Assembly (NCBI GenBank): GCA_026770585.1
Contig: MU646681.1
Span: 173,246-184,845 of the forward strand
Direction of reading: 5' to 3'
Length of the DNA: 11,600 nucleotides
Source: Baffinella frigidus
Taxonomy: Eukaryota; Cryptophyceae; Cryptomonadales; Baffinellaceae
The translations under genes were made by a program, and so were the position numbers. The notes below the pieces were generated by a model, which worked only from the letters and a program-made list of their open reading frames with translations, did no database searches and was not told where the DNA came from. Positions 1-6,400 of this stretch are shown piece by piece (the first letter of the stretch is position 1; each line of letters starts with the position of its first letter).

Positions 1-95
<95 letters not shown>
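1..95. repeat. (TA)n microsatellite at window edge
   Basis: Uninterrupted alternating TA for 95 bases, followed by AT-rich DNA up to about 140. No coding signal. It is cut by the window edge, so its true length is unknown. Confidence 0.98.
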
Positions 96-99
<4 letters not shown>

Positions 100-135
100 A
101 CAGTTTGTGTATACTTTAACGTATTTGAAATTAAA

Positions 136-279
136 ATGTTACCGCGGATTAAGGTGCGGGTGGAGGCGGCCGCGACGATGTGGGCGCTGCTGGGGGGACA
201 TGCGATCAACGTCGAGCGCTTCTTGTTTCCCGGCAACGAAAATTACCACACGTTTCCTTTGTTATTACTAAAAACGTAG
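136..279 (+). pseudogene. Head copy of exon 1 (3' end lost)
   Basis: Positions 145 to about 227 encode the same helix as 382-474 (RIKVR.EAAA.MWALLGGHA.NVERF), with flanking homology upstream as well. After NVERF the copy runs into unrelated AT-rich DNA and has no donor. It is open in frame from an ATG at 136 to TAG at 277-279 (47 codons). This could be a relic, or a first exon whose role I cannot tell. Confidence 0.6.
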
Positions 280-377
280 CGGTGCAGTAATTTGGGTAGC
301 CATATATATGTGTAAAAACGACTCCATATATGTATAAAAACGTATTATGTATTATTGACGTTTTAAAACTAAACGAG

Positions 378-474
378 TGTCCGGATTAAGGTGCGCGCCG
401 AGGCGGCCGCGGCGATGTGGGCGCTGCTCGGGGGACATGCGGGGAACGTCGAGCGATTCGTCGTGCAAGGCGGC
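378..474 (+). CDS. Exon 1 of the ARM-like gene (first one visible)
   Basis: Encodes VRIKVRAEAAAAMWALLG then a GHAGNVERFVVQGG turn. An in-frame TAA at 370-372 forces the start after it; the nearest AG is 376-377, so the exon probably begins at 378 with one base of a split codon. The donor GT is 475-476, after a GGC codon (phase 0). Choosing this donor joins QGG directly to AVLVELL in the next exon, the expected ARM continuation. The acceptor is weak (no pyrimidine tract), so the 5' border is uncertain. Confidence 0.65.
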
Positions 475-3400
475 GTGGTCAAACCCCTCACCTCCCAACC
501 CCAAACGCCTAATCCCAAACTTGTTTCTGTGTAGCCCCTGAACCCTAAACTCCAAACCCTGACCCTAAACCCTAACCCCTGAACCCTACACGGTAAACCC
601 TAACCCCCAACCCATACCCCAGGCGGTGCTAGTTGAGTTGCTCGTCGAGGGCACCCGTAACCCGTAACCCCTTACCCCTAACCTGAAACCCTATCCCCAA
701 ACCCCAAAACCCAAACCCCAAATCCCAAACCCAGGCGGTGCTAGTCGAGTTGCTGGACGTGGAGGGGGGCGCAGAGGGCGATTCGGCGCTGTTGGAAGCG
801 CGTGAGCACGCTGCAGGTTGCGAGCCCCCCCGTGAGGCAGTTGACTAACTCCGCCAAGATTTGTACCGGGACGGGGACGAGACCGGGCAGGGTTTGTACC
901 AGGAAGATATGTGGTTGGTCAACTGTGGTGCTAGTCGAGTTGCTGGACGTGGAGGGGGGCGCGGAGGGCGATCAGGCACTGTTGGAAGCGCGGGAGCACG
1001 CCGCGGGTTACCTAAATCATAAACCTCTAACATAAACTATAGACGGTACCTCTACCATAAACCATGAACCTTACACCCTGAACCCTAAACCACCAAACCC
1101 CTGAACCATAAACCATAAACCATAAACCATAAACCATAAACCATAGACCATACACCATAGACCCTAAACCCTAAACCTCTAAACACCTAAACCCCTAAAC
1201 CCCTAAATCATCAACTCCAAACCCTAAACCCTGAACCCCAACCCCTAAACCCTAAACCCTAAACCCTAAACCCTAAACCCTAACCCCTGAACCCTGATCC
1301 CTAGGAGCGTTGGGCGAGGCGGTGAAGCTGAGCGACGAGGCAGCTGCCAATCTTGCGGCCGGGAAGCAGGGGGTGCATCGGCTGATCAAGATCCTCAACC
1401 TGACTGCCGATGCGCGCGAGGCGGGGGGAGACACGGGGGGGGGGCAAGAAGTGGCAGCGGAGGCGCTTTATTACGCTCTCATGCGCCACGAGGATTGCCG
1501 CACCCAGGTAAACACCAGGCCCTAAACCCTAAACCCAACCCCTTGGACCTGAAACCCGAAACCCGAAACCACAACCCCTGAACCCTCTCCCCAATCCTCC
1601 ATACCTCGAACCCCAACTCCTATCCCCCAACCCCTATACCCAGACCCCTGTACCCAATCCCTAATCCCTAATAACTGTAACCTCATCCCTACCCCTGAAG
1701 CAGGCGGCGCGGCGCGGGATCAGAAGGACACTCGAAGCCCTCTGCGACTCGCCCCTCCTCCCAACGCCCAAACCCCAAACCTTAACCCCTAAACCATAAA
1801 CCGCACGCCATAAACCCTCAACCCAAGCCACCAAACCCTATCCCCCAACCTCCACACCCCCTCCCCCAACCCCTATACCCAAACCCCCATACCATAATAC
1901 CAATACCCCAAACCCCAAAACACTATTCAGGCGGCGCGGAGCGGGATCAGAAGGACGCTGGAAGCGCTCTACGACTCGCCGCTCCTCTACTCTCCCAACC
2001 CCCAGGAGCGCCGCATGGCCGAAGCTGCTGCCTGGTACGCATTTTGGGGTTCAGGGTTTAGGGCTCAGGGTGTCGGGTGTATAGTCCAGGGTGTGGGGTG
2101 TGCGCCCACGTTCGGGGTGGGGGTATAGGGGGTTGAGAGATTGGGAGTTTCGGGGTTGCGGGTTAGGGATTAGGGATCAGAAGGACGTTGGAAGCGCTCT
2201 ACGACTCGCCCCTGCTACATTCCTCGAATCCCCATGAGTGCCGCATGGCCGAAGCTGCCGCCTGGTACGTTTCAAAACCTGTTCACGGTTCACGGAATCT
2301 TGACATTTATACGACGAGTTGGGACGCATCATCTTCAAAATATTCACGGGGCTTGATACCCCTCTCCAGGTGGGCGCTGTATCTGATTCAGACGATCAAC
2401 GTTGCGCCCGCGCGGCGCCTCTAACCCTTACCACACGACCCCTACACCACCAGACCCCAAACCCCAAACCCCAAACCCCAAACCCCAAACCCCAAACCAG
2501 CAACCCTCAAACCCAAAACCGAAAAATGAAACCCGAAAAGTGAAAACTTAGAACTCTCGACACCACACTCCAGGTGGGCGCAGGTCCTGATACAGACCAT
2601 CAACGTTGCGCCCTCAAGCGACAGTTCGTAACAGAATGGTCTACGTTTGCCATTGTCAATTGTTTTTTCGTGGCCATCAGATGCGAAAAACGCCCCGAAC
2701 CCCCAGAATTCCCAAGCCCGAAACCACACACCAGGTGGGCGCAAGTGCTGATACAGACGATCAACGTGGCGCCCGCGCGCGGCGTCGTTCCCTCGGTGCG
2801 AATCCCAAACCCCAACCCCGAAAGCTGCATCCCGAAACACCAAACCCTAACCCCTACACCCGTTAACCCAAATACCGACCACTGAACCTGAAACTGGCGC
2901 GCGCGGTCGTTCCCTCTTTGCCTCCCCCGAAACCCGACACCTGATACCCGAAATCTGAGTCCCAAAACCCGAACCCCTAAACCCGAAACCCTAAACCTCA
3001 AACCCAAAATCTTAAAACCCAACCCCAAAATACCAATCCCGAAACCCGAAACCGGCGCGCGGCGTCGTCCCCTCGGTGCCTCCCGGATTCCGAATCCCGA
3101 ATCCCGAATCCCGAATCCCGAATCCCGAATCCCGAATCCCGAATCCCGAATCCCGAATCCTGAATCCCGAAACACGAAACAAGAAATCTGAAACACGAAA
3201 TACGGAACACGAACCCCGAATCCCGAAACACGAGACCAGAAATCAGAAACCAGAAACCTGGCATGAATCCCGAATCCCGAATCAAGAATCCGAATCCCAA
3301 AACAAGGAACAAGAAACACGAATCCCGAAACACGAATCCCGAATCCCTGATCCCGAAACCAGAATCCCAAACCCGAAACTCCATCCCCTAAACTCGAACC

Positions 3401-6400
3401 CCGCAACCCGAAACCACAATCCCGAAACCCGAAACTCTGCACCAAAAACACGAGACCTGAAACCCTGCACCAGAAACCCGGAACCCGGAACCTTACACTC
3501 CATTCCCTAAACCCCCATCCCGCAACCCGAGAGCAGGCCTTGGGCCCCGAAACCCAAATCCCGAAACCTGAAACACGAATCCCAATCCCGAAACCCGAAC
3601 CCCCGTTCCCGAAACCCGCGACCCGAAACCAGGCCCCGCGCGGCGACTCAAGCCAGGGCGACGGTGCCGTGTTTACCCAGGTACCTCAAATCTCATCTCT
3701 AAAGATAACTCAACCAGTTCCCTAATTAGAGTTTTCATTTAGTTAGGAGGCCTAATCAAATTTACTATGCCTTCACTAATTTCTCCTATTCAACCTCCTA
3801 TTGCAAAGAAACTGATTCAGTAATCTTCCGAGATGAACTTAGCAGCCACTGGTGTCCTTTTAACCCGGATTTCCGGGTGAGATTCCGGGTGGAATCCACA
3901 GTAATGGGCAAGATGTGTACCAGAATCGTTTAGATGGACCGTTTCCCGAAGTCGCCGGTGGCCCTGACTCGCGCCAGGGCGACGGGGCTGTGTTTGCCCA
4001 GGTACTCCGCTAAACCCTAAACCCTAAACCCTAAACCAAAACCCCCGAATTTTTCGTTGCCGGAAATGATGATTTTTCAAGGTTTCCCGGACCAAGACCC
4101 CTGACTGACCTGACTGACCCTCACCCAGAACCGTCCCAGTGTATCCGGACCCTAACCCAGAACCGTCCCAGTGTATCCAGTCTTGCCAATTTCGGGAGGC
4201 GGGGCTCTTTCCCCCCCAAACGTTGACAGGTTTGTACCACGAGCCCATCTCGTCAACTTATCAAAAGTCCATGAGCGAGCGGGCGAGATGTTGCAGCGTG
4301 TTTTCCTCGGCCGGGCTCTTCCCCCCTCTCCAAAGTTGACGGGGTTGTGCCACGAGCCCATCTCGTCAACTTATCAAAAGTCTCTGCGCGGGAGCGAGAT
4401 TTAGCAGCGTGTTTTCCTCGGCTGGGCTCTTGCCCCTCCCAAAGTTGACCTTGTCAACTTATGAAAAGTCACTGAGCGGATGAGGTGTGTGGCAGCGTGT
4501 TTTCCGCGGGTTTCTCGCGCGGTCGCGCTGCAAGGTCCTCCCGAAACCCCGAAATCCGAAATCCGGAATCCGAAACCCGAAACCCGAAACCCGAAACCCG
4601 AAACCTCAACCAAGAAGCCAGAAACCAGGAACACGAAATCCGGAACACGAAAACCGAATCCTCAATCCCGAATCCCGGATCCGAATCCCGAAATCCGAAA
4701 ACAGAAAACAGAAAACAGAAAACAGAAACCTGAAAACAGAAACCCGAAATCCGAAACCCGAAATCTGAAAGCAGGTGCTCCGTTCGCTGCCGCGCGAGCA
4801 GTCTCTGGGGGTGATCCGGCTGCAGCATGCGATGGCGGATGAGAAGCTCTTCCTCAAGATGTGCGCCCTCGAGGTGCGTTCCCCTATACTCCTGTGATAA
4901 AGCGTATAGAAAAACAATAAAAATAAAATACAAAATAAACATAAAAAACGTTTCTGGGTGAAAGTTTCAGGGTGTAGGGTGTAGGGTGTGGGGTGTAGGG
5001 TGTAGGGTGTAGGGTGTAGGGTGTAACGTGTAGGGTGGTAGGGTGTAGGGGTTAGGGTTCAGGGTGAGCAGACTGCAGCACGCGATGGCGGATGAGAAGC
5101 TGTTTCTGAAGATGTGTGCCTTTGAGGCGCAAACCCTACCCCCGAAACCCTCAACCACAAACCACAAACCCTGAACAAAAAGATGTGTGCCCTTGAGGTG
5201 CGTCCCACACTGTATTACCTGAGGAAACAGAAAACCCAAAAACCCAAACACCCGAACCCCCAAACCCCAAACACCGAACTCTAAAACAGGACGTCGAGAA
5301 CCAGGGGGGCGATGAGGGGGCGCGCGCAAACCCTGAACCCCTAGACCTAAGTCCTTCAACCTAAACCCGAAACCCGAATCCCGAAACATTACGTCCCAAA
5401 ACCGTCAACACCTGATCCCAAAACCCAGACCTTCAAACCTGGAACCCTAAAACAGGACGTCGAGAACCAAGGGGGCAACGTGGGGAAGCGCGCGAGCACT
5501 ATGGATCAGCATGAGTACTCCCCAAACCCGGAACCTTCAACCCCCGAAACCTTGAGCCCGAAACTCCGAATCTGAACCACCAGAGCAGAAACCCGAAACA
5601 CCAAACACTTGACACCACACACCAAACACCTGACACCAAACACCAGACATCAAGCACCACACCCCACTGAAATCAGAAACCAGAAATCAGAAACGCGAAA
5701 TCCGAAACCGTAAAACCGAAACCCGAAACCCAAAACCCGAGGCCACACACCCCAAACCCGAAACCTTGAACCCAAACCCAAACCCCAAACCCAAAACACG
5801 AAACCAGGTTCATAGAGGCGATCCGGCACGTCAAGATGCTTGGCACGGCCGTCACTGACCGGTAAACCCTAAACCCTAAACCCTAAACCCCAAATCCTTA
5901 ACCCCAAACCCAAGCCCCGAATTTCTGATCCCGAAACCGAACGGTTAGGATCAGGTTGTCCGCGGCATGTTGACCTTGCAAGCATGTTGACTTTTCGCGC
6001 GAACCCCCCCACCCCCTGTCAGACACTCAGACACAAGGTCTTCAAGACGCAGGCCGTAAGAGCGGTTCAGGCCTGAGCGGGACCCAAACCTTAACAAAAC
6101 TATCTACCCTAAACCCTAAACCCTAAACCCTGAACCCTAAACCCTAAACCCCAATTCCTTCCCCCGAAACCATAAACCATAAACCAGAAACCATAAACCC
6201 TAACCCATAACCCCTCAACCCCCCGACAGGCACAAGGTCTCCAAGACGCAAGCCGCATCCTCATTCCGGAGCTGTTCAGGGCGCGCCAACGAAATCCTCT
6301 TTCCAACCTACGTTCTCGCCATGCGCCGGTGCGAGAGCATGAACCCTGAACCATGATCCATAAACTGTGAACCCAAACGCATGAAACCATAAAATCATCA

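Larger units (their letters stand above)
2796..3632 (+). repeat. Intron 5: long C-rich heptamer field, with perfect CCCGAAT run
   Basis: About 830 bp of heptamer variants. 3096-3158 is nine exact copies of CCCGAAT; around it CACGAAA, CCCGAAA and CCAGAAA variants dominate. Two tail pieces of exon 5 are embedded. A possible tiny head piece of exon 6 (GCC TTG GGC after an AG) is at 3537. The long open frames on both strands here are artefacts of the 7-base period. Confidence 0.9.

Noticed and set aside
3096-3158. CRISPR-like array or other direct-repeat array with spacers
   Set aside because: The repeats are contiguous heptamers with no spacers, and the DNA is eukaryotic.
2600-3510. Long open frames on both strands rich in FGFRVSG/SGFGIRD or NPKPETR/NPESRIP peptides (also 4401-4942, 6691-7193, 352-555)
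   Set aside because: They are translations of 7-base repeats. Because 7 is not a multiple of 3, stop-free variants stay open in several frames at once. Frames overlap on both strands and contain no domain.
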